64,000 nucleotides of DNA from CAIWHR01 sp963823215 (GTDB lineage Bacteria; Pseudomonadota; Gammaproteobacteria; Burkholderiales; Casimicrobiaceae), in the NCBI GenBank assembly GCA_963823215.1, contig CAWGKT010000001.1:186001-250000 (forward strand), in the 5' to 3' direction. Made by a program: the position numbers and the translations under genes. The notes below the pieces were generated by a model. That model was given only the letters and a program-made list of their open reading frames with translations. It made no database searches and had not been told where the DNA came from. Each line of letters opens with the position of its first letter. The stretch's first letter is position 1. Positions 11,091 through 19,320 of this stretch are shown here, piece by piece.

Positions 11091-12149
11091 ATGACATACC
11101 TGTGGCCCGAAATGCTGCTGTTGCTGCTGGCCGTGCCGCTGCTGGTCGCGGTCTACGTCCTGCTGCTCCGGCGCAGGAAGAAGAGCGCCCTTCGCTACGC
11201 GAGCCTGGATCTGGTGAAGGTCGCGCTCGGGCCTTCCCAGCGGCTGCGGCGCCACGTCCCGCCGCTGCTCTTTCTGCTGTCGATGCTGGCGATTATCATC
11301 GCCATCGCGCGTCCGTCCACCGTCATCACGCTGCCGTCGCAGCAGCAGACCATCGTGCTGGCGATGGACGTCTCGCTCAGCATGGGCGCCAAGGACGTCG
11401 ACCCCAATCGGCTGACCGCCGCGCAGGCGGCGGCGAAATCCTTTATCGAGGAGTACCCCGCGGAGACGCGCATCGGCATCGTGGCGTTCGGTGCGACCGC
11501 GTCGCTCGTCCAGACACCGACCCAGAATCGCGAGGATCTCCTCGCGGCCATCGAGCGTTTTCAGCTCCAGCGGGGTACCGCGACGGGCAGCGCGCTCTAC
11601 GTGGCGCTGGCGACGCTTTTTCCCGATGCCGGCATCGATCTCGAGTCGCTGGTGTTCAAGGGCGGGCTGACGCGCTACGGCGCACCGACCACCCGCCCCG
11701 AGGTCAAGCCGAAGACCCCCGAGGAGAAGGCTTTCAAGCCGGTGGCACCGGGCTCCTACACGTCGGCAGTGATCATCCTGTTGAGCGACGGCCGCCGGAC
11801 CACCGGCCCGGATCCGCTCGAAGCTGCGAAGATGGCCGCCGACCGCGGGGTCAAGGTCTACACCGTCGGCTTCGGGACCAAGGAAGGCGCCACCATCGGT
11901 TTCGAGGGCTGGTCCGTGTACGTACGGCTCGACGAGGAAACGTTGCAGGGCATCGCCCAGATCACGCGCGGAGAGTATTTCCATGCCGGCACGGCTGACG
12001 ACCTCCGGAAGGTGTACCAGAGCCTCAATACGCGACTCGTGCTGGAGCGCAAGGAAACCGAAGTGACGTTCATGTATGCCGCCGTGGCGGCCGCATTGCT
12101 GCTCGCGTCGGCCCTCCTCTCGCTGCTCTGGTTCAACCGGAACGTCTGA
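11091..12149 (+). CDS. Membrane-anchored VWA domain protein, BatA-like
   Basis: A 352-residue inner-membrane protein. An N-terminal hydrophobic stretch (residues 5-25, LLLLLAVPLLVAVYVLLL) is followed by a basic RRRKK turn, a second membrane helix at about 60-75 (FLLSMLAIIIAIA) and a periplasmic or cytoplasmic VWA domain. A complete MIDAS metal site is visible: DVSLS in VLAMDVSLSMGAKD, then the ATGSALY threonine and the LLSDGRRTTGPDP aspartate. The C-terminus has another helix (AAVAAALLLASALLSLLW). The layout matches BatA/BatB aerotolerance proteins, but no MoxR ATPase or DUF58 partner is nearby, so the function is open. Confidence 0.88.
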   Translation: MTYLWPEMLLLLLAVPLLVAVYVLLLRRRKKSALRYASLDLVKVALGPSQRLRRHVPPLLFLLSMLAIIIAIARPSTVITLPSQQQTIVLAMDVSLSMGAKDVDPNRLTAAQAAAKSFIEEYPAETRIGIVAFGATASLVQTPTQNREDLLAAIERFQLQRGTATGSALYVALATLFPDAGIDLESLVFKGGLTRYGAPTTRPEVKPKTPEEKAFKPVAPGSYTSAVIILLSDGRRTTGPDPLEAAKMAADRGVKVYTVGFGTKEGATIGFEGWSVYVRLDEETLQGIAQITRGEYFHAGTADDLRKVYQSLNTRLVLERKETEVTFMYAAVAAALLLASALLSLLWFNRNV

Positions 12150-12403
12150 CGCGCTCGCCTATCCCGCGGCGTTGACCTGATTTCCCGGTGCCGACATATT
12201 CGCGTCGTGGAAAAGAACATGGGAATTGCATGAACCTGCGCACCAATGGGTGGGCGTCGCGAAACTTTGCAAGTGCGTCACCGGAACCCGGAAAGGCGCC
12301 TTCAGTTCCGGCGCGAAGAGCGACACGCGCAGTTCCTCGATCAGCCATCGAAACTTTGCCGCCTGCCGGACCTGTTGGCCGGATACCCAAGCGGCTCGGA
12401 ACC

Positions 12404-12628
12404 ATGACCAAAATCCAAGAGCATCGCCGTCTTCGCAACCGGCTGCTCGTCGCAGTCGTGCTGTTCGTCTATCTCGCGATACTGGCCGTTTGGCAGATGA
12501 CCGCCATCGGTCCGTCTCCGGAGGAACAGTTCGGCGTCCTGCCGCTCGGCATTATTCTCGGAGCGCTAACCGGTCTGGGCATCGTCGTGCGCCGTCTCTG
12601 GTATCTCTACCTCGCCAGCCGGCCGTAA
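12404..12628 (+). CDS. Small two-helix membrane protein
   Basis: A 74-residue protein starting MTKIQEHRRLRNRL, a basic leader, followed by two hydrophobic segments (LLVAVVLFVYLAILAVW, residues 14-30, and VLPLGIILGALTGLGIVV) with a short polar loop between. The topology is probably two transmembrane helices with both ends in the cytoplasm. I do not recognise the family. It faces a convergent hypothetical gene. Confidence 0.65.
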   Translation: MTKIQEHRRLRNRLLVAVVLFVYLAILAVWQMTAIGPSPEEQFGVLPLGIILGALTGLGIVVRRLWYLYLASRP

Positions 12629-12636
12629 CCCAAACA

Positions 12637-13098
12637 TCAAGCCTCGCTGGAGCGGGACCTGGGCTGGGGCGGAACCAGCTCACCGCTTGTCACCGAATGC
12701 CGGAAATATTCCTGGAGTATCCGAACGTCGGATTTCACAGCAACGGGAAACCCTTGCCGGTTGCCCCGGTGGTCGACGAGGAGGTGGCCAAAAAATGCGG
12801 CGCATGCGTCATGGTCATTCCAATGCTGCGCAAGAAGATTGGCGATGCGCGGGTATTTGGTCGCCAGTGCCAACGGCCGCACTTCGCGCGGCAGGCTCAT
12901 GAGCCAACGGTTGCTCGCGGGCAACAGGTAATTGACTGGGTCTGCCTTCCGCAGTGCCGCAACGCTCGGCGCCGGTTGTGGCGTGGGGTCATGCACAGGT
13001 TGCAGCTTTCGCGGCGCGTTAACCGCCTTTTGCAGGACGCGTTCCCACTGCGGGTCGTCGTCCAACAAGCGGTCGCGGCGTATGCCATAGGATGACAT
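12637..13098 (-). CDS. Conserved hypothetical protein
   Basis: A 153-residue soluble protein. The core SLPREVRPLALATKYPRI followed by ANLLAQHW and then LLVDHRGNRQGFP resembles a short family found across betaproteobacteria, where the same RPxxLAxxxPRIAN and RGxRxGFP blocks recur. I know no function for it. The ATG at 13098 yields MSSYGIRRDRLLDDDPQW. It is probably genuine because codon use and conserved blocks agree; it starts a 626-base stretch with no other convincing gene upstream. Confidence 0.7.
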   Translation of the reverse strand: MSSYGIRRDRLLDDDPQWERVLQKAVNAPRKLQPVHDPTPQPAPSVAALRKADPVNYLLPASNRWLMSLPREVRPLALATKYPRIANLLAQHWNDHDACAAFFGHLLVDHRGNRQGFPVAVKSDVRILQEYFRHSVTSGELVPPQPRSRSSEA

Positions 13099-13724
13099 GG
13101 AGGTTTCTCGCCTTTGTTTTCACGTCGCCGGAATGGCTACCGAATTGATGACCGTCCGAAAGCATGTGTGCCACATCATGTTCCGCTCCGGTGACGGATC
13201 GACTTGACTTGGGGATAAAGAACGATTTCGGCGCTATGCACCATCAGAGCAATATTCACACCACCCGTTTGGATCAAGAACTTGCGACAACGATCAATTG
13301 GGAATGTAAGAATTCTCGATTCAATGACGCGCAGGCGCCGACCGCAACGGGCATCGGCGTTAGTGGCACACGCGCTGTAGTCGTCATCGTGTTTCGCTGA
13401 TCCGCCGAACGCCGACTGGGGGCGCGGGTTATCGCGTGCGGCGCGCCAAGTCTAGAGAGGGTTCGGTACACGCGCTCCGAGTCGGGTGGATCGAACGCGA
13501 TCGCGAGCGCATCGTCGTCGAACATGGCGGGATGCCAGCGCGCGGGTCGGATCGGCCGATGGAGCGCAATGGCGGGGAACGTACGGAGCAAGTGGATTAC
13601 ATACGGTGGCTGTGTGGGCTTCCTTTTGTCGGAAACGAACTTCCTTCGGTCGTGCACACGCTTGCGATTTCCCATTAGTGGGCGCAAATTTATCATTCCC
13701 CTTGGTCAACAGGTGGAGGCGAGA
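13099..13724. other. Long non-coding stretch, nothing recognised
   Basis: No reading frame here has family signatures, good start sites and plausible composition together. The base composition is visibly less GC-rich than the flanking housekeeping genes (for example around 13240-13330), which fits an accessory region. It must hold the promoters of the leftward hypothetical gene and the rightward small membrane gene, but I could not assign them. Confidence 0.5.
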
Positions 13725-13910
13725 ATGGAACTCAGCATCATCTTGTTGGGCATAGTTGGACTCGTCATCGTCCTAGCGCTCATGCATGTCGTGACCAAAA
13801 TGGCCAGCGAGCGAGCGTCCGCAGGGCGTCGCAAAGACGCCACGCGGGGCAAACAACAACCCATCGTGCCCTTGACGGGCGATACCGTCACACATTTGGG
13901 TCACAGCTGA
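13725..13910 (+). CDS. Small single-helix membrane protein A
   Basis: A 61-residue protein: one hydrophobic helix at residues 3-21 (LSIILLGIVGLVIVLALM), a basic stretch (ASAGRRKDATRGKQQ) and the ending PLTGDTVTHLGHS. The ATG follows GGTGGAGGCGAGA, a strong ribosome-binding site. The helix and the D-x-VT...G tail are shared with the next gene at 14092, so the two are probably paralogues. Function unknown. Confidence 0.65.
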   Translation: MELSIILLGIVGLVIVLALMHVVTKMASERASAGRRKDATRGKQQPIVPLTGDTVTHLGHS

Positions 13911-14091
13911 TAGGTCGGTGTGCTTATCGTCGCGCTGCAGTTCAACGGCAACGCTACTACGCCACGCGGTCCCCGCTGACGCTGGGTGGGCTTGGATTAT
14001 GAAAGCGGGGCTTGCATTACGGAATGCCCGGCTTTCATTCCTTGATCTGGCGCAAGCCAACTCCAGAGCCGGCGATGGCAGAATGCGCGCT

Positions 14092-14259
14092 ATGAATCTT
14101 GCCTGGATCGTGTTGGGCCTTGTCGCCTGGGCACTGGGGCTGGTGTTCGTGCTTGCCTTGATGCGAATGGCAGGTGACCAGGATCGTGCCGCACGTCACG
14201 AACAATGGCGCATCGACCCCAATTCCGACGTGACAATCACGCAATACGGCAACGGCTGA
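14092..14259 (+). CDS. Small single-helix membrane protein B
   Basis: A 55-residue protein with an N-terminal helix (AWIVLGLVAWALGLVFVLAL), the segment MRMAGDQDRAARHEQW and the tail PNSDVTITQYGNG. The DQDRAARH and SDVTIT blocks occur in small uncharacterised proteobacterial membrane proteins I have seen, so I consider it real. It shares topology and tail with the 61-residue protein just upstream and is followed 25 bases later by a hairpin terminator. Function unknown. Confidence 0.68.
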   Translation: MNLAWIVLGLVAWALGLVFVLALMRMAGDQDRAARHEQWRIDPNSDVTITQYGNG

Positions 14260-14283
14260 AGCCGGCAGGCTGATCGCTATCTC

Positions 14284-14304
14284 ACCGCCCTTCGAGGCGG
14301 TTTT
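14284..14304 (+). terminator. Rho-independent terminator
   Basis: A 6-base stem (ACCGCC / GGCGGT) with loop CTTCGA ends in TTTT. It lies 25 bases after the stop of small membrane protein B and would end that transcript. Confidence 0.65.
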
Positions 14305-14328
14305 CGCTTCCGGCGCCCGAATCCGACC

Positions 14329-14344
14329 GCGCAGATCGACGTGG
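14329..14344. repeat. 16-base direct repeat, left copy
   Basis: GCGCAGATCGACGTGG occurs exactly here and again at 14683-14698. In both places a GCGATTAT word follows within 4-13 bases. The two copies bracket the small leftward gene at 14351-14629. Confidence 0.7.
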
Positions 14345-14350
14345 GCGCGA

Positions 14351-14629
14351 TTATTTCCTGCGCACGTAGGGCGATGTGGCTTGGACTTCTCGATCGTCGC
14401 AGGCGCTCAGGCCGTCACGATAGCCGAGACCACGCTCTTGACGAATCTTATCGCTGCTATCGTCGGCAAGGCGCATCCAGAGCTTGTGCTCGTCTTCGGT
14501 GCCAAACAGTTCACCTTGAAATCCGCGCTTCAGCCCGCGCTGGTATCCGTGCCAATAGTCGGGGCGTTCACCAAGGCGGGAAAAGGTGCGTGCCCTCGTC
14601 AACAACGATTGAAATTTGACTTCATTCAT
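14351..14629 (-). CDS. Conserved small hypothetical protein
   Basis: A 92-residue soluble protein beginning MNEVKFQSLLTRARTF. The block RPDYWHGYQRGLKRGFQGEL, then FGTEDEHKLWM and ERGLGYRDGL, resembles a short uncharacterised family with the same WxGYxRGLRR...FGTxxEHxxWM...RGxGYRDG pattern. The ATG at 14629 follows GGAGGGCCAGCG, a good ribosome site, which favours it over the longer start 11 codons upstream. It sits between two 16-base direct repeats. Function unknown. Confidence 0.7.
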   Translation of the reverse strand: MNEVKFQSLLTRARTFSRLGERPDYWHGYQRGLKRGFQGELFGTEDEHKLWMRLADDSSDKIRQERGLGYRDGLSACDDREVQATSPYVRRK

Positions 14630-14682
14630 CGCTGGCCCTCCAGTAACGGATTGCCATTCCATGTTACGCCAATTCGCCGGCG

Positions 14683-14698
14683 GCGCAGATCGACGTGG
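14683..14698. repeat. 16-base direct repeat, right copy
   Basis: Identical to 14329-14344, 354 bases away, in the same orientation. Confidence 0.7.
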
Positions 14699-14913
14699 AT
14701 CAACACCGGGGCGATTATCTCGAGGGCCAGGCTACCTGACCAGTCCGACGTGCCGATCACGGCCGCGGTGCGCGTCTGCAATGCCTGGGCCGCTTGCGTG
14801 GTTGCTGGCGCATCGCGTGGAAACCGGCCAGACCGATCGTCCTAGCCCGGAGGCGATTGTTGCATCGACTGTTGCGTCAAGGCGGGTTCGGGAATCCGTA
14901 GACTCACTAAACA

Positions 14914-14936
14914 TCTGTTTCTATTGGCGTCCCCAG
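14914..14936. repeat. Attachment-like copy of tRNA-Glu 3' end
   Basis: The 13 bases TTGGCGTCCCCAG match the 3' end of the tRNA-Glu gene (19308-19320) exactly and in the same orientation; the 10 bases to the left agree at 7 positions. Such duplications mark the far end of elements that integrate into tRNA genes. No integrase is seen between the two copies. Confidence 0.5.
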
Positions 14937-15194
14937 GGGGACTTGGCCATCGCGACTATCTGACGATGTCACAAAGCTGGATTGAGCTGCCCGTTGGTAT
15001 ACTCGCTCGCGAAGCCTCCCCGTCAAGATCGTCAGGTAGCAAACCATTCCGGAGCGACGGGTAGGCAGCAACTGCTCGCTGTCGCGCGCGTTCGTATGCC
15101 GAGGAGCAATCGCATCAAGTTGGTTAGCTCTCGCGGCTGCGGCGGTGCAGCACCAGCCGTTCGCGTCGTGAGGCACGACTTCAGGGAGGCTTGG

Positions 15195-18100
15195 GTGCGA
15201 CGGTGGCTCACGGTGTTCAGTCCGATGACAACCGACGTCGGCGTCCTGCCGATGATCGCTCGGGTTCTCGCTTTCACGGTGGTCTTCGGTCTTTCGTTTT
15301 ATGCCAAGGCCGCCGACCACCCCGTTAACAGCGAGTCCGACCTGCGCACCGCGATCACCAGCGCGGTGAATGGCGACACGATCACCTTCAACGTCGACGT
15401 CACGCTGACGCAGGATCTGCCGGCGGTCCAGACGAACGTCACCATCGTCGGCAACAACAGGATTCTCGACGGCGCCAGCACTTTCCGCGGGTTCTTCGTG
15501 GGGAAGTTTGCCGCCACGGTGCCGGTGCACTTATCTGTGACTGTGACGATCCAGGACCTCACGATCCGGAACGCCCGGGCCCGCGGCGGGGCCGGTCAGG
15601 ACAACGCCGGCGGCGGCGCCGGCCTCGGCGGAGCGCTGTTCGTGGCCAATCTCGCGACGGTGACGGTGAGCAATCTCCAGTTCGACACCAACAGCGCGAG
15701 AGGAGGGCCGGGCGGCGTCGCTGGCATCTTCGGCGGCGGCGGCGGCGGCGGCCTCGGCGGCTTCGGCGGCGCTAATACCGGTGGTGGTGGCGGGGGTGTT
15801 GGAGCAGGCGCCTCCGGCGGCAACGGCGGCGTCAGCGACGATGGCTCTGAAGGGATCATCGTGGGTCCTGCATCTGGCGGCAACGGCGGCGGCAGCAGCG
15901 GGCGTGGTTTTGGCGGCAGCAACGGCGGCGGGGGCGGCGGCGGCGGCGCGGTCAGCGGCACGACCAACGCGGGCGGCGGGGGCGGGGGTGTTCCCGGCTT
16001 CCCCGGCTTGACGAATGGGAGCGGTGGCAACGGCGGCTTCGGCGGTGGCGGCGGCGGTGCCGGCGACGCTGGCGGCGACGGCGGCATGGGCGGCTACGGC
16101 GGTGGCGGCGGCGCCAGCAGCATTGCGGGCGGCAGCCTCACCGGCCTCGGCGGCTTCGGCGGCGGCGGTGCCGGCGGGGCCTCCGGCGGCTTCGGCGGCG
16201 GCAACGGCGCCGTCTCCATCGGTTTCCCCGGCGGCGGCGGCGGCGCGGGTTTGGGTGGCGCGCTGTTCGTGCAGGCGGGTGGCAGCCTGACCCTCGCCGG
16301 TCCGCTTACGATCAACGGCAGCACCGTGACCGGAGGCGCAGTCCGTGACGCCAACGCGACCCCCGGCTCGGCCTTCGGTTCCGGGATCTTTCTGCAGGGC
16401 AACGGCCAGCCACTCACGTCAACGCCAGGTGCCGGCGAGACCCAAACGATCGCCGACGACATTGCGGACCAGGCCGGCAGCGGCAGCACCGGCATCCGGG
16501 CGCTGACCAAGAGCGGCGCGGGCACGCTCGCGCTCTCCGGCGTCAACACCTACAGCGGCGCCACCACCGTGGGCGCGGGCACGCTGCTGGTCTTGAGCCC
16601 CGGCTCGATCGCCTCGCCGGTGACGGTGAACAGCGGCGGCACGCTCGGCGGCACGGGCACGATCAGCAACACGGTGACCGTCAACAGCGGCGGCACGATC
16701 GGCCCCGGAACCTCGCCGGGAATCCTCAACACCGGCACGCTGACACTCACCGCGGGCAGCACGGTGAACGTCGAGATCAACGGCACGACGGCCGGCTTGC
16801 AGTACGACCAGGTTAACGTGACGGGCGGTGTGAGCCTGGGCAACGCGGCGCTGAGCGTGGTGCTCGGGTTTACGCCGAGCGCCGGCGAGACGTTCACGAT
16901 CATCGCCAACGATCTCGCCGATGCGGTGGTCGGCACGTTCTCGGGGCTGCCCGAGGGCAGCGTCTTTACCGTCGGCACCGACCGCTTCCGCATCAGCTAC
17001 CTGGGCGGGTCGGGCAACGACGTCGCCCTCACTGTGATCGCCGCGCCGACGATCGCCAAGGCCTTCGGGGCGCCTGGCATTCTGGTGAATGGGACGACGA
17101 ACTTGACGTTCACGTTGACCAACCCGAACCCGGGGACACCGCTGACCGGCGTTGGATTCACCGACACGCTGCCCGCCGACCTCGTGGTGGCCACCCCGAA
17201 CGGGCTGGCGAGCTCGTGCGGCGGCACCGTCACCGCGGTCGCCGGCGCGGGCAGCATCGCGCTGGTCAACGGCGGCGTGGCCGCCGACGGATCGTGCACG
17301 ATCACCGTGAGCGTCACGGCGTTGGCGGGCGGCGTCAAGAACAACACCACGAGTGCCGTCACCTCGACGGAGGGAGGGACGGGTGGGAACGCCATGGCGT
17401 TCCTCGTGGTCGCGGCGCCGCCGGCCGTCGCGCCACCGACGATCGCCAAGGCCTTTGGGGCGGCGAGCATCGCCGTGAACGGGACGACGACGCTGACGTT
17501 CACGCTGACCAATCCCAACCCGGGGTCGGCGCTGAGCGGCGTGACCTTCACCGACGCGCTGCCCACCGGCCTCGTCGTGGCCACGCCGAATGGACTGACG
17601 AACGCGTGTGGCGGCACGGTCACCGCGGTCGCGGGTGCGGGCAGCGTGGGGCTGGCCGGCGGCGGCTTGCCTGCCAACGGTGCCTGCACGCTCACGGTGA
17701 ACGTCACTGGTACCACGGGCGGCACCAAGAACAACACGACCGGCGCCGTCACCTCGACCGAGGGCGGAACGGGCGGGACTGCCTCGGCAAGCCTCCAGGT
17801 CATCGCGCCGCCAACGATCGCCAAGGCCTTCGGGGCGGCGAGCATCGTCGTGAACGGGACGACGGCGCTGACGTTCACGCTGACCAACCCGAACACCGCG
17901 ACTGCATTGACCGGCGTGGGCATCAGCGACACGCTGCCCGCCGGACTCGTGGTGGCCACCCCGAACGGGCTGGCGAACGCGTGTGGCGGCACGGTCACCG
18001 CGGTCGCCGGCACGGGCAGCCTGGGACTGGTGAGCGGCGTCTTGCCCATGAGCGGTGCCTGCACGGTCAGCCTGAACGTCACCGGCGTCACGGCCGGCAC

Positions 18101-18674
18101 CAAGAACAACACCACGGGTGCCGTCACCTCTAACGAGGGCGGAACGGGCGGGGCTGCCTCAGCAAGCCTCCAGGTCATCGCCATCGCGCCGCCGACGATC
18201 GCCAAGGCCTTCGGGGCGGCGAGCATCGTCGTGAACGAGACGACGACGCTGACGTTCACGCTGACCAACCCGAACACGGCGACTGCCTTGACCGGCGTGG
18301 GCTTCAGCGACACGCTGCCCGCCGGACTCGTGGTGGCCACCCCGAACGGGCTGGCGAACGCGTGTGGCGGGACCGTCACCGCGGTCCCCGGTGCGGGCAG
18401 CATCGAGCTGGTCAACGGAGGCCTGACCGCCGCCGACTTCTGCACGATCACGCTGAACGTCGCGGGAACAAGCGCAGGAACGAAGAACAACACGACAGGC
18501 GCAGTAAACTCAACCGAAGGGGCGACGGGCGGCACTGCTTCGGCAAGTGTGATGGTTGGCTCTCCGGCTCCAACGTCGCAGCCGATTCCCACGCTGCAGC
18601 AATGGGCGCTCTTTTTGCTTGGAGTCTTGGTAGCTCTAGTGGCCGCGCGCAACTTTCGGCAAAAAGGCAATTAG
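15195..18674 (+). CDS. Glycine-rich surface protein with IPTL-CTERM sorting signal
   Basis: About 1159 residues, likely exported and surface-bound. Order: a signal peptide ending FGLSFYAKAADH; a beta-helix-like segment (DLTIRNARARG, LQFDTNSARG, as in polymorphic/parallel-helix proteins); a glycine-rich region at about residues 130-355 that resembles PE_PGRS or collagen-like filler; an autotransporter-type strand repeat (SGAGTLALSGVNTYSGATTV, near 437); four DUF11-like repeats of 125-130 residues each starting TIAKAFGA; and a C-terminal signal PIPTLQQWALFLLG plus hydrophobic helix and RNFRQKG, the IPTL-CTERM pattern. The start is uncertain: GTG at 15195 has GGGAGG five bases upstream; ATG at 15225 or 15252 would still leave a signal peptide. 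There is no beta-barrel domain, so it is not a classical autotransporter. Confidence 0.88.
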   Translation: MRRWLTVFSPMTTDVGVLPMIARVLAFTVVFGLSFYAKAADHPVNSESDLRTAITSAVNGDTITFNVDVTLTQDLPAVQTNVTIVGNNRILDGASTFRGFFVGKFAATVPVHLSVTVTIQDLTIRNARARGGAGQDNAGGGAGLGGALFVANLATVTVSNLQFDTNSARGGPGGVAGIFGGGGGGGLGGFGGANTGGGGGGVGAGASGGNGGVSDDGSEGIIVGPASGGNGGGSSGRGFGGSNGGGGGGGGAVSGTTNAGGGGGGVPGFPGLTNGSGGNGGFGGGGGGAGDAGGDGGMGGYGGGGGASSIAGGSLTGLGGFGGGGAGGASGGFGGGNGAVSIGFPGGGGGAGLGGALFVQAGGSLTLAGPLTINGSTVTGGAVRDANATPGSAFGSGIFLQGNGQPLTSTPGAGETQTIADDIADQAGSGSTGIRALTKSGAGTLALSGVNTYSGATTVGAGTLLVLSPGSIASPVTVNSGGTLGGTGTISNTVTVNSGGTIGPGTSPGILNTGTLTLTAGSTVNVEINGTTAGLQYDQVNVTGGVSLGNAALSVVLGFTPSAGETFTIIANDLADAVVGTFSGLPEGSVFTVGTDRFRISYLGGSGNDVALTVIAAPTIAKAFGAPGILVNGTTNLTFTLTNPNPGTPLTGVGFTDTLPADLVVATPNGLASSCGGTVTAVAGAGSIALVNGGVAADGSCTITVSVTALAGGVKNNTTSAVTSTEGGTGGNAMAFLVVAAPPAVAPPTIAKAFGAASIAVNGTTTLTFTLTNPNPGSALSGVTFTDALPTGLVVATPNGLTNACGGTVTAVAGAGSVGLAGGGLPANGACTLTVNVTGTTGGTKNNTTGAVTSTEGGTGGTASASLQVIAPPTIAKAFGAASIVVNGTTALTFTLTNPNTATALTGVGISDTLPAGLVVATPNGLANACGGTVTAVAGTGSLGLVSGVLPMSGACTVSLNVTGVTAGTKNNTTGAVTSNEGGTGGAASASLQVIAIAPPTIAKAFGAASIVVNETTTLTFTLTNPNTATALTGVGFSDTLPAGLVVATPNGLANACGGTVTAVPGAGSIELVNGGLTAADFCTITLNVAGTSAGTKNNTTGAVNSTEGATGGTASASVMVGSPAPTSQPIPTLQQWALFLLGVLVALVAARNFRQKGN
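17049..18560 (+). repeat. Four tandem 375-390-base coding repeats
   Basis: Copies begin at 17049, 17439, 17814 and 18195, each with ACGATCGCCAAGGCCTT. They encode DUF11-like domains containing LTFTLTNPN, LVVATPNGL and CGGTVTAV blocks. Long identical stretches at DNA level (for example GTGGTGGCCACCCCGAACGG) show recent duplication or gene conversion. Confidence 0.9.
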
Positions 18675-18790
18675 CTAGACACGGTGTTGCAATGACCAGT
18701 TGAACCCGCCGCCAGTTGCAGACGGACAGGGACTGCGCACATACTGCACATTGGTAGTCACAGTCGCGAATCACATAGGAGATTCCGCAA

Positions 18791-19105
18791 ATGTTGACGA
18801 ATACGAAGCTGTCTGGAACCCTCAAACAGCCGTGGCACGCGGTCAGCGTCGTCGGAAAGTCCGGGGCGTGCCCAGCTACCGAGGGGCTGCGCGATAAGCG
18901 CTACTTGAGCAACGAGGCGCCCGTATTGCCACTTCCGGACTGTTCGTCGCCGTCGTTCTGCAAATGCGTTTACTGCCATTACCCAGATCGCCGCACGACT
19001 CTTCGTCGGGAAACGGATCGCGGCAGGTTCCCGCGCCCTAGGTTTGGTATAGAGAGGCGCGAGGGGCCTCAGGTGCATGGACGGCGGGCAGAGGATTCCG
19101 ATTGA
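18791..19105 (+). CDS. Conserved hypothetical protein with CxC motif
   Basis: A 104-residue protein beginning MLTNTKLSGTLKQPWHAVSV. The central LRDKRYLSNEAPVLPLPDCS followed by FCKCVYCHYPDRRTTLRR matches a small proteobacterial family I recognise by its WHAVSI...RFLSxEAPxLPLxxC...CxCxYxHxxDRRxGPRR layout. The CKC-x2-C cluster could bind a metal. The ATG follows AGGAG at 10 bases. Function is not known. It lies between the large surface protein and the tRNA-Glu gene. Confidence 0.7.
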   Translation: MLTNTKLSGTLKQPWHAVSVVGKSGACPATEGLRDKRYLSNEAPVLPLPDCSSPSFCKCVYCHYPDRRTTLRRETDRGRFPRPRFGIERREGPQVHGRRAEDSD

Positions 19106-19297
19106 TGGGATCGCCGATCATGCCGGAATGATAGCGCCGGCCGTCCAGATCAACGCAGGAGGCGCGATCCGACCTCTGGATGGGTCGACATATAGGTGCG
19201 TCGATGTTGCGCGGCGTGGGGCCGCCCCGGGCGCCCTCGACCCCCAATCCATTTCGGGGGTGAGGCAAGAAAAAAACCGCTATCGCCGATCTAGCCC

Positions 19298-19320
19298 TTT
19301 GTTTTTCTTGGCGTCCCCAG
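19298..19320. repeat. tRNA-Glu 3' end, presumed attachment core
   Basis: Partner of the copy at 14914-14936; the exact core TTGGCGTCCCCAG is 19308-19320 and includes the encoded CCA end and acceptor strand of tRNA-Glu. Confidence 0.5.

Larger units (their letters stand above)
14630..15194. other. Intergenic region before IPTL protein
   Basis: I see no convincing gene here. The region holds the right copy of the 16-base direct repeat (14683-14698) and a near copy of the tRNA-Glu 3' end (14914-14936). The promoter of the large surface protein is probably near its right end but I cannot place it. Confidence 0.5.

Noticed and set aside
15580..18560. Possible CRISPR array because of regular repeats
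   Set aside because: Repeats are long coding units or GGC-rich codons, not short repeats with unique spacers, and no cas gene is present.
16997..18670. Leftward Val/Pro-rich frame opposite the DUF11-like repeats
   Set aside because: Its repeats are the complement of the coding repeats; no start site or signal and no relatives known.
14937..19308. Integrase inside the tRNA-bounded segment
   Set aside because: No tyrosine or serine recombinase motif is seen in any frame, so I do not call a mobile element, only an attachment-like duplication.
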